Below, one piece after another: positions 24,813 through 33,667 of a stretch of 64,000 nucleotides of DNA. Origin of the DNA: an uncultured Eggerthellaceae bacterium (GTDB lineage Bacteria > Actinomycetota > Coriobacteriia > Coriobacteriales > Eggerthellaceae); the NCBI GenBank assembly GCA_910588435.1, contig CAJUPL010000003.1, forward strand, positions 62,001 through 126,000, given 5' to 3'. Numbering within the stretch: the stretch's first letter is position 1; each line of letters opens with the position of its first letter. A model generated the notes under the pieces. The model saw only the letters and a program-made list of their open reading frames with translations. It was not told the DNA's origin and did not search any database. Both the position numbers and the translations under genes were made by a program.

Positions 24813-25958
24813 ATGCCCAAGATCGTCAATTCATGGAATGACTGGGATCCGCTGAAGCACGTCATCGTCGGACGCTGCGACAACGGCATGATCCCCCCGG
24901 AGGAGCCGGCCTCATCAGAGAAGGTTCCCGTTGACTCTGACATGCGCGGCATGTGGGGCCTTCGCCCGCTAGAGACGGTTGAGAAGGGCAACGCTGCCCT
25001 TGAGCGCCTGGTGAAGATCCTGGAGGACCGCGGCATCAAGGTGGACCGCCCAACGCCGCTCCAGTGGAACCAGAAGATAGGCACCCCGGACTTCACGAAT
25101 GACTCCATGATGGGCTGCATGCCTCCGCGTGACGTGCTGCTCACCATCGGCAATGAGATCATGGCCGCCGCACAGTCATTCCGCAGCCGCTATTTCGAGT
25201 ACCTGGCCTATTGGCCCCTCATGGAGAAGTACTTCGAAGAGGATCCGGACTTCATCTGGACGCAGGCTCCGCGCCCGCGCCTGACTGACAAGTCCTACAA
25301 GCACAACTATTACGATGAGGCCATCTCCATAGAAGAGCGCTTGATCCGTACCGCGAACAAGGACTTCGTCACCACTGAGGTTGAGCCCATGTGGGACGCC
25401 GCTGACTGGATGCGCATGGGCCGCGACATCTTCGTGCAGCATGGCCTGACCACCAACCGCGCCGCCATGGACTGGATGCAGCGCTACCACCCAGACCTCC
25501 GGATCCACGCGGTGAACTTCCCGGGGGATCCGTACCCCATCCACATCGACGCAACCTTCGTGCCGCTGCGTCCGGGTCTGATCATCAACAACCCCGTTCG
25601 CCCGCTCCCGCAAGAGCAGCGCGCCATCTTCGAAGCCAACGACTGGCAGATCGTGGACGCCGCGCAGCCCGCGCACACAGAGCCGCCGGCGCTTTGCTAC
25701 TCAAGCGTGTGGCTGTCCATGAACTGCCTGGTGCTTGACCCGAAGACCGTCGTGGTGGAGGCTTCTGAGGTGCATCAGATGGAGCAGATGGACAAGCTTG
25801 GCATGAACGTCATCCCGTGTGACCTTCGCGACGCTTATCCGTTCGGCGGCGGTCTGCATTGCTGCACGGCTGACGTCTATCGCGAAGGCGGCTGCGAGGA
25901 TTACTTCCCGAACCGCGTTCCCGATCCAACGCTGGTCCGTCCAGACATGTGGGAGTAG
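24813..25958 (+). CDS. Glycine amidinotransferase-like enzyme
   Basis: 381 residues, the length and motif pattern of L-arginine:glycine amidinotransferase and inosamine-phosphate amidinotransferase. Seen: N-terminal WNDWDPLKHVIVGR, EPMWDAADWMRMGRDIF (catalytic Asp region), HIDATFVPLRPGLII (catalytic His-Asp) and the catalytic Cys in GGGLHCCTADVYREG. The likely reaction is transfer of the arginine amidino group to glycine or a similar amine, giving ornithine and guanidinoacetate. It appears to be a single-gene unit with its own terminator. Exact acceptor cannot be read from sequence. Confidence 0.85.
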   Translation: MPKIVNSWNDWDPLKHVIVGRCDNGMIPPEEPASSEKVPVDSDMRGMWGLRPLETVEKGNAALERLVKILEDRGIKVDRPTPLQWNQKIGTPDFTNDSMMGCMPPRDVLLTIGNEIMAAAQSFRSRYFEYLAYWPLMEKYFEEDPDFIWTQAPRPRLTDKSYKHNYYDEAISIEERLIRTANKDFVTTEVEPMWDAADWMRMGRDIFVQHGLTTNRAAMDWMQRYHPDLRIHAVNFPGDPYPIHIDATFVPLRPGLIINNPVRPLPQEQRAIFEANDWQIVDAAQPAHTEPPALCYSSVWLSMNCLVLDPKTVVVEASEVHQMEQMDKLGMNVIPCDLRDAYPFGGGLHCCTADVYREGGCEDYFPNRVPDPTLVRPDMWE

Positions 25959-25999
25959 GCGGCAAGCAGGGACGGCTATCAGCTTGACCTCGTCCGCAA

Positions 26000-26040
26000 G
26001 GGGGCGCACTTCGGCAGTTCAGCCGGGTGCGCCCCTTTTT
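26000..26040 (+). terminator. Rho-independent terminator of the amidinotransferase gene
   Basis: GGGGCGCAC pairs with GTGCGCCCC, followed by TTTTT. TAGAAT at 26,049 just downstream is a likely -10 box for ilvE. Confidence 0.92.
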
Positions 26041-26105
26041 CGTTGGAGTAGAATGTCATTCGCATTTGAACCTGCAAGATCATCAAGACTTCCCGGAGGC
26101 ATATC

Positions 26106-27029
26106 ATGGCTGACATAACAGAGGTGGATTTCATATGGAAGAACGGGGAGCTGCTTCCCTGGGCTGACGCCACCACGCACGTGCTGTCGCATTCGCTGCA
26201 TTACGGCTCGGGGGTGTTCGAGGGCATCCGCTGCTACAAGGACCCGGATTCTGACAAGAGCTTCGTCTTCCGCCTGCGCGACCACATGGAGCGTCTGCAC
26301 CGCTCGGCGAAGATCGCGGCCATAGACCTGCCGTACACCGTGGATGAGCTCTGCGACGCAACCATCGAGACCATCCGTGCGAACAAGCTCCCAAGCTGCT
26401 ACATCCGCCCGCTGGTCTACCGCGGCTACGGCGTCATGGGCGTTGATCCAACAGGCGCGCCAACGGACGTCATCATCGCCTGCTGGCCGTGGGACGCCTA
26501 CCTTGGGCCGGACGCGCTTGAGAACGGCATCAACGTGGGCATCTCCTCTTGGCGCCAGCGCTCCATCAACGCAATCCCGCCGGCCGTGAAGGCAACGGCT
26601 GCTTACTTCAATTCGCTGATGGCCAAGCTTGAGGCGAAGGAGCATGGCTACGGTGAGGCCATCATGCTGAACGAGCAGGGCCTCGTCTGCGAAGGCACCG
26701 GCGAGAACCTCTTCGTGGTGCGTGACGGCATCCTGTCAACGCCGCCGCTCTCAGACGGCGTGCTTGAGGGCATCACCCGCGACAGCGTGCTGGTTCTGGC
26801 CGATGAGCTTGAGATCCCTTGCATGGAGGAGAGCCTCACGCGCTCTGACCTGTACGTGGCTGACGAGGTCTTCATGACGGGATCCGCCGCAGAGCTCACA
26901 CCCATCGGAAGCGTTGACGGCCGCAAGATCGGCAAGCCGGGCCCTGTCACCAAGCAGCTGCAGGAGAAGTTCTTCAACGTTGCATACGGCAAGGATCCGG
27001 AGTACACGGACTGGCTGACTGAGATCTAG
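26106..27029 (+). CDS. ilvE: Branched-chain amino acid aminotransferase
   Basis: 307 residues; a PLP fold-type IV transaminase. Seen: HSLHYGSGVFEGIRCY, AIPPAVKATAAYFNSLMAK (PLP Lys in the VKATAAY region), EGTGENLFVV and EGITRDSVL, all IlvE motifs. It makes or degrades Val, Leu and Ile. The start has GGAGG upstream. It is 23 bases before citramalate synthase, and the two fit an isoleucine-synthesis unit. Confidence 0.95.
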   Translation: MADITEVDFIWKNGELLPWADATTHVLSHSLHYGSGVFEGIRCYKDPDSDKSFVFRLRDHMERLHRSAKIAAIDLPYTVDELCDATIETIRANKLPSCYIRPLVYRGYGVMGVDPTGAPTDVIIACWPWDAYLGPDALENGINVGISSWRQRSINAIPPAVKATAAYFNSLMAKLEAKEHGYGEAIMLNEQGLVCEGTGENLFVVRDGILSTPPLSDGVLEGITRDSVLVLADELEIPCMEESLTRSDLYVADEVFMTGSAAELTPIGSVDGRKIGKPGPVTKQLQEKFFNVAYGKDPEYTDWLTEI

Positions 27030-27052
27030 GCACCATTCGCGAAGGGCGCGGA

Positions 27053-28669
27053 TTGACGCATATATATACATATGACTCCACGTTGCGCGACGGAGAGCAG
27101 TGCGAGGGCATCAGCCTGTCCCTTGAGGACAAGCTGAAGATCGTGGAGCGCCTGGACGCGTTCGGGATAGACTTCATCGAGGGCGGCTTCCCGGCCTCCA
27201 ACCCGAAGGACATCGCGTTCTTCAAGCGCGTCTCTGAGATGCCCCTTCAGCATGCGAAGGTGGCTGCGTTCGGCAACACCTGCAAGAAGGGCGTTGCAGC
27301 AGCTGATGATCCGGGCCTGGCTGATCTTCTGGCAAGCCAAGCGCCGGTGGTCACCATCGTGGGCAAGACGTGGGATGAGCAGGTCACGCGTGCGCTGCAG
27401 ACAACGCTCGATGAGAACCTGCGAATGATCTCTGACTCCGTGGCGCACTTGAAGGCCGCGGGCCGCACGGTGGTGTTCGACGCAGAGCACTTCTTCGACG
27501 GCTTCTCGGCGAACGCGGACTATGCCATGCAGTGCATCCGCGCTGCGCATGAAGCAGGTGCGGACAGCATCGACCTCTGTGAGACGAACGGCGGCAAGCT
27601 TCCATTCCAGGTGGAAGAGGCTGTGTCGCGGGTGGTGGGCGCCTTCCCGGATCAGCAGTTCGGCATCCATTGCCACAATGACTCTGGCTGCGCCGTGGCG
27701 AACACGCTGGCCGCGGTCCGCGCAGGTGTCACGCAGGTGCAGGGCACGTGCAACGGCGTGGGCGAGCGCGTGGGCAACACGGATCTGCTCACCGTGATCG
27801 CCGATCTTGAGCTCAAGATGGGGATGGAGGCCGTGGGCTCGCATAAGCTGCAAGAGCTGACGGAGGTGTCCCACTTCATATCTGAGGTGACGGGCTCTCC
27901 CGTTCCCGCGCACTACCCTTACGTGGGGAGCTCCGCATTCGCGCACAAGGGCGGCCTGCACGCAAGCGCCATCGCGCGCTTCCCTGAGGCCTATGAGCAT
28001 ACTGACCCTGCCAACGTGGGAAACTCCTCGCGCATGGTGGTCTCTGAGCTTGCCGGCAAGGCGTCGCTTCTTCAGAAGGCGAAGTCATTGGGGCTTGACC
28101 TGGAGGCCGCGGGCGTTGACGTGCAGGCGGTGCTGGATGACATCAAGGCGCGCGAGGCGTCCGGCTACACATATGAGATGGCGGACGCGTCCCTGGCGCT
28201 TCTGATGATGCGCCACATGGGGCTCTACAAACCGGCGTTCGCGTTGGAGTCCTTTCGCGTGATCGTGGATGACCGTGAGGACACCGGAGCGCTTGCGAAG
28301 GGTGCGGAATCTGACGCGGTGATCAAGATCCGCGTGGGGGATCAGCGCTTCGTGGCAACTGGCGAGGGCGTCGGTCCCGTTGGGGCGCTTGACGCAGCTC
28401 TTCGTGAGGCGATATCTGAATCATATCCCGAGGTGGCTGGGTTCGATCTTGTTGACTACAAGGTTCGCCTCCCAGATGAGTCGCAGGGCACGGGCGCGCT
28501 GACGCGGGTGACCATAACCATGGAGGACGGGTTCGGAACGTATGGCACGGTCAGCGTCTCTGAGAATGTGATCGAGGCATCATGGAATGCGCTGGTGGAG
28601 TCTGTGGAGTACGGGCTCATCCGCAAGGAGCGCGCCATGAAGATAGCGAAAGAGGCTTTCGGTGGCTGA
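27053..28669 (+). CDS. cimA: (R)-citramalate synthase
   Basis: 538 residues, alpha-IPM synthase/homocitrate synthase family. The N-terminal TIM barrel begins YTYDSTLRDGEQCEGISLS, with metal ligands in HCHNDSGCAVAN and the GTCNGVGERVGN loop. The C-terminal LeuA allosteric domain lies at about 400-525. The N-terminus and overall pattern fit the long citramalate synthases, which condense pyruvate and acetyl-CoA toward 2-oxobutyrate for isoleucine, rather than LeuA. Its place after ilvE supports this. The start is TTG. Confidence 0.88.
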   Translation: MTHIYTYDSTLRDGEQCEGISLSLEDKLKIVERLDAFGIDFIEGGFPASNPKDIAFFKRVSEMPLQHAKVAAFGNTCKKGVAAADDPGLADLLASQAPVVTIVGKTWDEQVTRALQTTLDENLRMISDSVAHLKAAGRTVVFDAEHFFDGFSANADYAMQCIRAAHEAGADSIDLCETNGGKLPFQVEEAVSRVVGAFPDQQFGIHCHNDSGCAVANTLAAVRAGVTQVQGTCNGVGERVGNTDLLTVIADLELKMGMEAVGSHKLQELTEVSHFISEVTGSPVPAHYPYVGSSAFAHKGGLHASAIARFPEAYEHTDPANVGNSSRMVVSELAGKASLLQKAKSLGLDLEAAGVDVQAVLDDIKAREASGYTYEMADASLALLMMRHMGLYKPAFALESFRVIVDDREDTGALAKGAESDAVIKIRVGDQRFVATGEGVGPVGALDAALREAISESYPEVAGFDLVDYKVRLPDESQGTGALTRVTITMEDGFGTYGTVSVSENVIEASWNALVESVEYGLIRKERAMKIAKEAFGG

Positions 28670-28979
28670 TAACAGCGCACGTTCAGAGGCGAAGGCGGGA
28701 ATCCGCAGCCAGGAGGTGGATGACCTTCTGTGCGTGCTTGCCGCGCTTGATGATGAGGACACCATCTTCGCGCTGCTGGAGGATATGTTCACCATCCGTG
28801 AGATCCGGGAGACGTCCCAGCGCTTGGCCGTTGCGCGCCTGCTTGCCGCTGGCAAGTCATATGCGGCCATAGAGCAAGAGACCGGCGCGTCTGCCACCAC
28901 CATCGCGCGCGTGTCCAAGTGCCTGACATACGGCTCCGGCGGCTACCAAGCCGCCCTTGAGGCGCTCTCTTCGAAATAG
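28662..28979 (+). CDS. YerC/YecD-family TrpR-like DNA-binding protein
   Basis: 105 residues with the TrpR-superfamily pattern: LFTIREIRETSQRLAVARLL-like (actual text DMFTIREIRETSQRLAV), then AGKSYAAIEQETGASATTIA (HTH) and VSKCLTYGSGGYQ. YerC-like proteins are predicted regulators without a fixed ligand. GTG start, overlapping cimA by eight bases, so it is in the same transcript and may regulate amino-acid genes. Confidence 0.85.
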   Translation: MADNSARSEAKAGIRSQEVDDLLCVLAALDDEDTIFALLEDMFTIREIRETSQRLAVARLLAAGKSYAAIEQETGASATTIARVSKCLTYGSGGYQAALEALSSK

Positions 28980-29025
28980 CCCTGCCCTGCACTATGTCCG
29001 CCCGAAACAGCCTTTCAGATCGAAG

Positions 29026-29045
29026 GTGCCCTCAACTAGGCACCA
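29026..29045 (+). terminator. Hairpin after the YerC-like gene
   Basis: GGTGCC and GGCACC enclose an eight-base loop 46 bases after the stop. A second stem (GGCACG with CGTGCC) lies just downstream near 29,064-29,090. Neither has a clear T-tract, so termination is uncertain. Nothing else is visible up to the NUDIX gene. Confidence 0.4.
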
Positions 29046-29139
29046 ACGTTCTGGTTGACGTAGGGCACGTCACCGCTTTCGTGGCGTGCCGCAACGCGGC
29101 AGCCCTGGATGCTGGCGTGCGCCTCTTAGCTACACCCCT

Positions 29140-29835
29140 TTATGCGAAGTCCTTGCTGCTCAGGGGATTTTGCGCCAGCTCAAGGCGCTTGCGAAGGACG
29201 TTCGTCCTGCGCACTGACTCAAGCAGCAGCTGGCACCTTGTCCCTATGAGGTCCTTGTTCGTATCAAGGAACCTTCCGGCATCCTCACGCCCGAGCGTGA
29301 ATGTCTGTATCAGCTCATGATCGGATAGCTCAGCGTCTCCTGCAGGCTCAACGTATGCTATGACCACGCGAACGTTCTCTTCGCCCATTCCCACGGAGGA
29401 GAATCCGGTCTGCGGCAGCGGGATGATGGGGTCCCCCTCGAAATCATCGCGCACCTTGTAGCCTGTCTCTTCGCGAAGCTCACGGTCTATGCAGTCCCTA
29501 AGGGTCTCACCCTCTTCTATCAGCCCAGCCGGGAAGGCGATCACCCATGAGTTCACGGGATAGCGGAACTCCCTGATCAGGAGCAGGGAGTCATCAGGCA
29601 GCACGGGCACGATGCACACAGCATCTGGCACCGGTTCTTCTCCCGCAGCGTTTGCGGTCAAAGCGTGCCTGTATTCCTCAAGGCCCTTTCGTGAGACGGA
29701 TTCGTATTCGAAAGTGCCGCCCTCAGGCAGCTCATAGGTGAGGATGTACTTCTTCAGCCAGCCGTCTGAGACTTGGCGGACATCCTTCAGCTTGGGCACT
29801 GGCACTTCTGCAAATGTTGGCATCTGAGCATTCAT
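29140..29835 (-). CDS. NUDIX hydrolase (ADP-ribose pyrophosphatase-like)
   Basis: 231 residues. The NUDIX box lies at residues 104-126: GLIEEGETL then RELREETGY, matching GX5EX7REUXEEXGU. The preceding FPAGLIEEGE and the following GF(S)S(V)GMGEE fit the ADP-sugar pyrophosphatase group. The start at 29,835 has AAAGGAACCACC upstream; an extension to 29,910 is open but unsupported. It is the last chromosomal gene before the prophage. Confidence 0.88.
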   Translation of the reverse strand: MNAQMPTFAEVPVPKLKDVRQVSDGWLKKYILTYELPEGGTFEYESVSRKGLEEYRHALTANAAGEEPVPDAVCIVPVLPDDSLLLIREFRYPVNSWVIAFPAGLIEEGETLRDCIDRELREETGYKVRDDFEGDPIIPLPQTGFSSVGMGEENVRVVIAYVEPAGDAELSDHELIQTFTLGREDAGRFLDTNKDLIGTRCQLLLESVRRTNVLRKRLELAQNPLSSKDFA

Positions 29836-29965
29836 GGTGGTTCCTTTCATGCAGAACGTTATAGCCGCACAGCTTGCGAATGCGGCTGAGAATGGTTGAT
29901 CTGTTTCCATATTGACTGCGCGTATAAATAGTTAGCGTTGTTTTGCCTGCTCAGGCGTTTGTGGT

Positions 29966-31504
29966 TTAAGCAGTGAGAAGAAATTGGCAAGAATAATCGT
30001 CGTTCGATTCCTTTTCCAAGTTTTCGACCTGCTCAAAGAACGGTATGACCATTTCTGTCGCACCATTCTGGTTTGCAACGCCGTCGAGATTGATAATATC
30101 ATTCTGCTCGGCTGCGTAGTCCTTAGCTTTCTCAAGTAGCATCTTGAGCGTCCTGTATCCCTCCAAGATCAGTTCTTCCGGAAGACTTGGCGCCTGTGCC
30201 GGCGAGAGCGTAATGTCCAAGGTTTCCTTCAACATGGACGCTGCCGCGTTGAGCGCGATAATGGCACGCTCTGCATCACTGGATTGAGCGCACTTCGATT
30301 TCAGCAACATGATATTGAGAGCCTTCGCTGCCTCTTCCTTTTCGGCCATATCAACGTGAGTATAGATGCTCATGGTGATGTCGAAGGTTTTATGGCCACC
30401 GAGCTCTTGCATGACGCGAGGATGAACCTTGGCGCGTGCGAGCATGGTAAGAAACGTATGGCGCAGCTCGTGCATGGTGCAGGAGATTCCGAGCTTCCTG
30501 CGGTGATAGTGCCACCATGACTGATAGATGCCAGGACGGATGGGTATAGCTTCGTCGGAGCAAACATAGATCATGGAAGCAAGAACCTTCTTATAGATCT
30601 TCTTGTCGTAGGGCTCGCCTTCGTTGTACGCCCCTGCGACCATCTGAGCAACTCGTTCTTGAGCCTTTCTGCGGATCTTCAGAGCTTCGATGACAAACGG
30701 CATAAGCGGAAGGTCACGCGTGCCGCTGAAGGTCTTAGGATCCTTCTCCGTGGCATCAGGATTCAGGGAACGACAGAGGTGCAAGACGCCAATCTCGAAA
30801 TCAATATCTTCCCAGCGAACGCCAACAGATTCGCTTTGCCGGAGACCAAGCGCCAGACAGAAGAGAAGTGCCATGTAGCGTGGCACGTTGGGATCCAGTT
30901 TGTTTATGAGCTCATTAACTGCACGGTTGGTCAGAGGCTTCTTTTCCTTCGTGTCGCCCACAGGAGCGATAACGCCATCGAAGAGATTAGGATCGATATC
31001 ACCGCGCTTCATAGGTTCTTTAAGCGCGAACTTGAGCGCCTTATGCGCGCTCAGAAGAGAGGTGCCCGAGAGCCTTTTTCCTGAAACGCTTTTTCCAGAG
31101 CGGAGCTTGCTATACGCGCCGTTAATTACTTCGGCGTCAAGATCTGCGAACTTCACATTCCCCAGATGGAGCTTTAGGGTTTTGCAGTTGCAAGCATCAG
31201 TGATCAGAGTGCGCTGTGCGAAATTACCTGAATCGCGCCGCTTTTGATAAAAGCTGTCGAGCCATTCCCCAAGCGTGCCATCCATTTCGACAACGCTTTT
31301 GTTATCGCGTTCCAGGAGCATTTGACGCTTCTTGGCCATAGCCTGAGTATATGTGCCTTCAAAGCGCTTCTTGCGCTGCTTGTATTTTCCGTCAACCTTC
31401 CCAAGGGGTATGACGATCATCCATTTGGTGCAGTTTGAGTTATTGGTGCCGTTCTGGCGGTATACGTTTCCTTCGCCATGGGCGTTCTTGCGCTTCCGAG
31501 GCAT
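29966..31504 (-). CDS. int: Prophage tyrosine-type integrase
   Basis: 512 residues. An N-terminal AP2-like/arm-binding part is followed by a SAM-like core-binding domain and the catalytic domain with Arg in LALGLRQSESVG, HxxR in CTMHELRHTFLTML, GHKT, and Tyr in SIYTHVDMAEKE. The C-terminal extension of about 110 residues past the catalytic Tyr is unusually long. It lies at the left edge of the prophage pointing outward, as usual for integrases. Confidence 0.95.
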   Translation of the reverse strand: MPRKRKNAHGEGNVYRQNGTNNSNCTKWMIVIPLGKVDGKYKQRKKRFEGTYTQAMAKKRQMLLERDNKSVVEMDGTLGEWLDSFYQKRRDSGNFAQRTLITDACNCKTLKLHLGNVKFADLDAEVINGAYSKLRSGKSVSGKRLSGTSLLSAHKALKFALKEPMKRGDIDPNLFDGVIAPVGDTKEKKPLTNRAVNELINKLDPNVPRYMALLFCLALGLRQSESVGVRWEDIDFEIGVLHLCRSLNPDATEKDPKTFSGTRDLPLMPFVIEALKIRRKAQERVAQMVAGAYNEGEPYDKKIYKKVLASMIYVCSDEAIPIRPGIYQSWWHYHRRKLGISCTMHELRHTFLTMLARAKVHPRVMQELGGHKTFDITMSIYTHVDMAEKEEAAKALNIMLLKSKCAQSSDAERAIIALNAAASMLKETLDITLSPAQAPSLPEELILEGYRTLKMLLEKAKDYAAEQNDIINLDGVANQNGATEMVIPFFEQVENLEKESNDDYSCQFLLTA

Positions 31505-31594
31505 GATAAAATCCTTTCGTCGAGGTTTCCTTTAGCGGGGTTTCTTCGGCATGCCCCGTGTTGCGCCGGCCAGCGCTCGCGGGGCTTCTTTTTT

Positions 31595-32188
31595 CTATTC
31601 ATCGTTTATGCATGGCGGAAAGTCCCAGATGACTGCGCCTAGCACGTTGGCATCTCCTCCTTCCTCGAAATCAATGATCAGATCGCGCCTCGTTGGGTCG
31701 TGGGAATCCGGCGACAATCTATATCCGGCTGAAAGCTCAGTAACTCGCGCGAAGATGGGATACTGACCATCCACGGATACTGCACAGAGCGTTCCGGCTG
31801 TCACGCTTGATTCCAATGGTTCAACGAGTGCGTAGGCACCGAGGGCAAGCACCTTGTCTGCAAAGCTATCTTTCACAAGGATGGGGTAGGCATCCGGATG
31901 CGCACGCACTATATCTGAGAACAGCAAACGTAGATCCACATGGGCTTCCCAAGGATGCTCGATGCGCTTGGTACGCCCTTCGCCTTCAGTGTTCAGATCC
32001 TTCAGATCTATTCCGTAGAGACGGCAGAGTGCCAAAAGTTGGCTTGCGCCCGGTTCACTATGATCGTTCTCCCAGTTGTACACCGCATTCGCTTTGACTC
32101 CTGTTGCCTTTCCGGCATCGGATGCGCTGACTTTTGCCGCTTTTCGGGCCGCCCTTAACTGTGCACCAATACTCACACTGCCAGGCAC
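31595..32188 (-). CDS. CI-like prophage repressor (XRE HTH plus S24-like domain)
   Basis: 197 residues from GTG 32,188 (GGGAGAGG upstream). An HTH-XRE domain (AGKATGVKANAVYNWENDHS) occupies residues 1-65. The C-terminal half resembles LexA/CI S24 domains (ILVKDSFADKVL, then GTLCAVSVDGQYPIFARVTEL). The Ser nucleophile position can be matched to KDSF, but the catalytic Lys position appears to be Ala/Arg (FARV), so self-cleavage may be lost. It is divergent from the next HTH gene. Confidence 0.82.
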   Translation of the reverse strand: MPGSVSIGAQLRAARKAAKVSASDAGKATGVKANAVYNWENDHSEPGASQLLALCRLYGIDLKDLNTEGEGRTKRIEHPWEAHVDLRLLFSDIVRAHPDAYPILVKDSFADKVLALGAYALVEPLESSVTAGTLCAVSVDGQYPIFARVTELSAGYRLSPDSHDPTRRDLIIDFEEGGDANVLGAVIWDFPPCINDE

Positions 32189-32368
32189 TTTCCTGCACCT
32201 CTCCCTACGATTCGCGCCGAACTGATCTTCCCCTGATTTTACCACGGTCGACAATGAAATCACATCAATAAAGGGAATATCAAAGCAAATCACACTGTTT
32301 TGATAGTGGTTGAGTTTGTTACAGCTAGATACTTTCAGTGTTGATGTGATTAAGGAGGTGGTTGAAAT
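32189..32368. promoter_or_regulatory. Divergent repressor/early-gene control region
   Basis: AATCACATCAA at 32,258-32,268 is repeated in exact inverted form (TTGATGTGATT) at 32,341-32,351, one near each divergent start. Between them, TCACACT...AGTGGTTGA near 32,289-32,313 is an imperfect third site. These are good candidates for repressor operators. The right-hand site lies just before the TAAGGAGG RBS of the rightward gene. Confidence 0.6.
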
Positions 32369-32575
32369 ATGAGCATTGCTGAAGTGCTGGAAGAGAGGCG
32401 CGTAGCCAGAGGAGTGAGCTACGCCGAGATAGCCCGGAGATGTTCCATGAACCCCGACGTCGTTTCAAGAGCCTTTCAAGGCAAAGGTGAATTGAAGGCT
32501 GGCCAGTTTCTGAACATATGTCGGGTCCTTGGGCTGAACAGCAGCAATTTCGAGATGTGCGAGACCGGAACATGA
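32369..32575 (+). CDS. Small XRE-type HTH protein (Cro-like)
   Basis: 68 residues with one HTH (YAEIARRCSMNPDVVSRAF). It is the first rightward gene, opposite the repressor, the position of Cro-like proteins. A strong RBS (TAAGGAGGTGG) precedes the ATG. Confidence 0.75.
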   Translation: MSIAEVLEERRVARGVSYAEIARRCSMNPDVVSRAFQGKGELKAGQFLNICRVLGLNSSNFEMCETGT

Positions 32576-32620
32576 AGAACCGAAGCACGAGAAACCCCGC
32601 TAAAGGAAGGAACGTAGACG

Positions 32621-32821
32621 ATGTCAGAGTTCGAACACGTCACGCGGTTCGCCACGGCAGAAGAGTTCGCCGAGATCCTCGGCGTGAGCCTGTGGACTGC
32701 GCAGAATATGTGCAGGCGTGGTGAGGTGCGTTGTACGAAGCTCAACAACCGCACATGGCGCATCGATGCGCGCGAGTACCTGGAACGCAAGGTTGCTGAG
32801 ATGAACCAGGTGATCGAATGA
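32621..32821 (+). CDS. Excisionase-family (MerR-like) HTH protein
   Basis: 66 residues: FATAEEFAEILGVSLWTAQNMCRRGEV and NNRTWRIDAREYLER form the helix-turn-helix-17/excisionase pattern. It could be an Xis or an early regulator. Its stop overlaps the next start (ATGA). Confidence 0.75.
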   Translation: MSEFEHVTRFATAEEFAEILGVSLWTAQNMCRRGEVRCTKLNNRTWRIDAREYLERKVAEMNQVIE

Positions 32822-33273
32822 GGTGGACCGACGAGCAGGATGCGGTGATCCGCGAAGTTGGGCACAAGGGCGTGGATGCGGTAAGGCGAGAGCTCATGAG
32901 ACGCTGCCATGCCCTGCATACGGTGTATGCGATCAAGCGAAGGGCGACCCGCATCCATGCATCTTTGCGCAAGCGAACCATGTGCCCGGAATGCGGCGCC
33001 ATAGGAGTTCATATCAACAGGCAATCGAAGATGTGCATCCGATGCACGGAGCTGCTGCGCTTGGAAGAGGCACGCGCGTTTGAGGAATTGTTAGAACAGG
33101 AGCGGCGGGAAGCCGAAGAAGGTGAGGAAATTGAACAGATACGACGCGAGCGCGCGAAGATCCGGCAGCGCAACGCCAGGACGTGCAAACGCTACGGGCT
33201 GCCGACCAAAAGCCAACGTAAGGCTGCTGAAGGTGGTTCCGATCGAGGACCCGGAGCAGAGCGGAACACGTAA
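32818..33273 (+). CDS. Phage protein with Myb-like N-terminus and zinc ribbon
   Basis: 151 residues, not recognised as a named family. The N-terminal RWTDEQDAVIRE resembles a SANT/Myb-type HTH. A zinc ribbon follows (CPECGAIGVH ... CIRCTELL), then a Glu/Arg-rich helix and a basic C-terminus. It is coupled to the preceding HTH gene. Confidence 0.65.
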   Translation: MRWTDEQDAVIREVGHKGVDAVRRELMRRCHALHTVYAIKRRATRIHASLRKRTMCPECGAIGVHINRQSKMCIRCTELLRLEEARAFEELLEQERREAEEGEEIEQIRRERAKIRQRNARTCKRYGLPTKSQRKAAEGGSDRGPGAERNT

Positions 33274-33362
33274 TGCCAGGCGTCTTCTGATTTGTGTGAT
33301 TTCAGTAGATTTGTCCCTCGAAAAGTCACATCGCATTTCTTGTGACAGGGAGGTTTTTATCA

Positions 33363-33653
33363 ATGGAGAACGAGGATCTGAGAAGAATAGCAGATGCTGC
33401 GGCGCTTCGCGACGTGCAAGCTGCAGCAGCTTCGATCATGCCGATGCTGGAAGAGGCAATGTCGGACGCCCAGAAGCTTGGCATCCATGCCGGATCGATC
33501 CAGGAATGGGCATGCGCCAAATATGGGAAGCCATTAAGCGAGCTTTCAGCGCGCGAGACAGCCGGCGCTATTGCGCACGTGAACAAGTTGATCCTCCAGA
33601 AGCGCAAGCTCATGGAGGCGCGGAGCGACTGGGACGCTTCCGGGGCGATCTGA
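33363..33653 (+). CDS. Small phage protein of unknown function
   Basis: 96 residues, Ala-rich and mainly helical, with no recognised motif. ATG 33,363 is chosen because GGGAGG lies nine bases upstream. It directly precedes the replication genes. Confidence 0.65.
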   Translation: MENEDLRRIADAAALRDVQAAAASIMPMLEEAMSDAQKLGIHAGSIQEWACAKYGKPLSELSARETAGAIAHVNKLILQKRKLMEARSDWDASGAI

Positions 33654-33667
33654 AAGAGGTTTTGGAT

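Noticed and set aside
29946..29957. GCCTG-CT-CAGGC hairpin as integrase terminator
   Set aside because: Five-base stem and no T-run on the minus strand; too weak.
29000..29965. tRNA gene as attachment site
   Set aside because: No cloverleaf or T-loop sequence was found near the integrase or elsewhere in the window.
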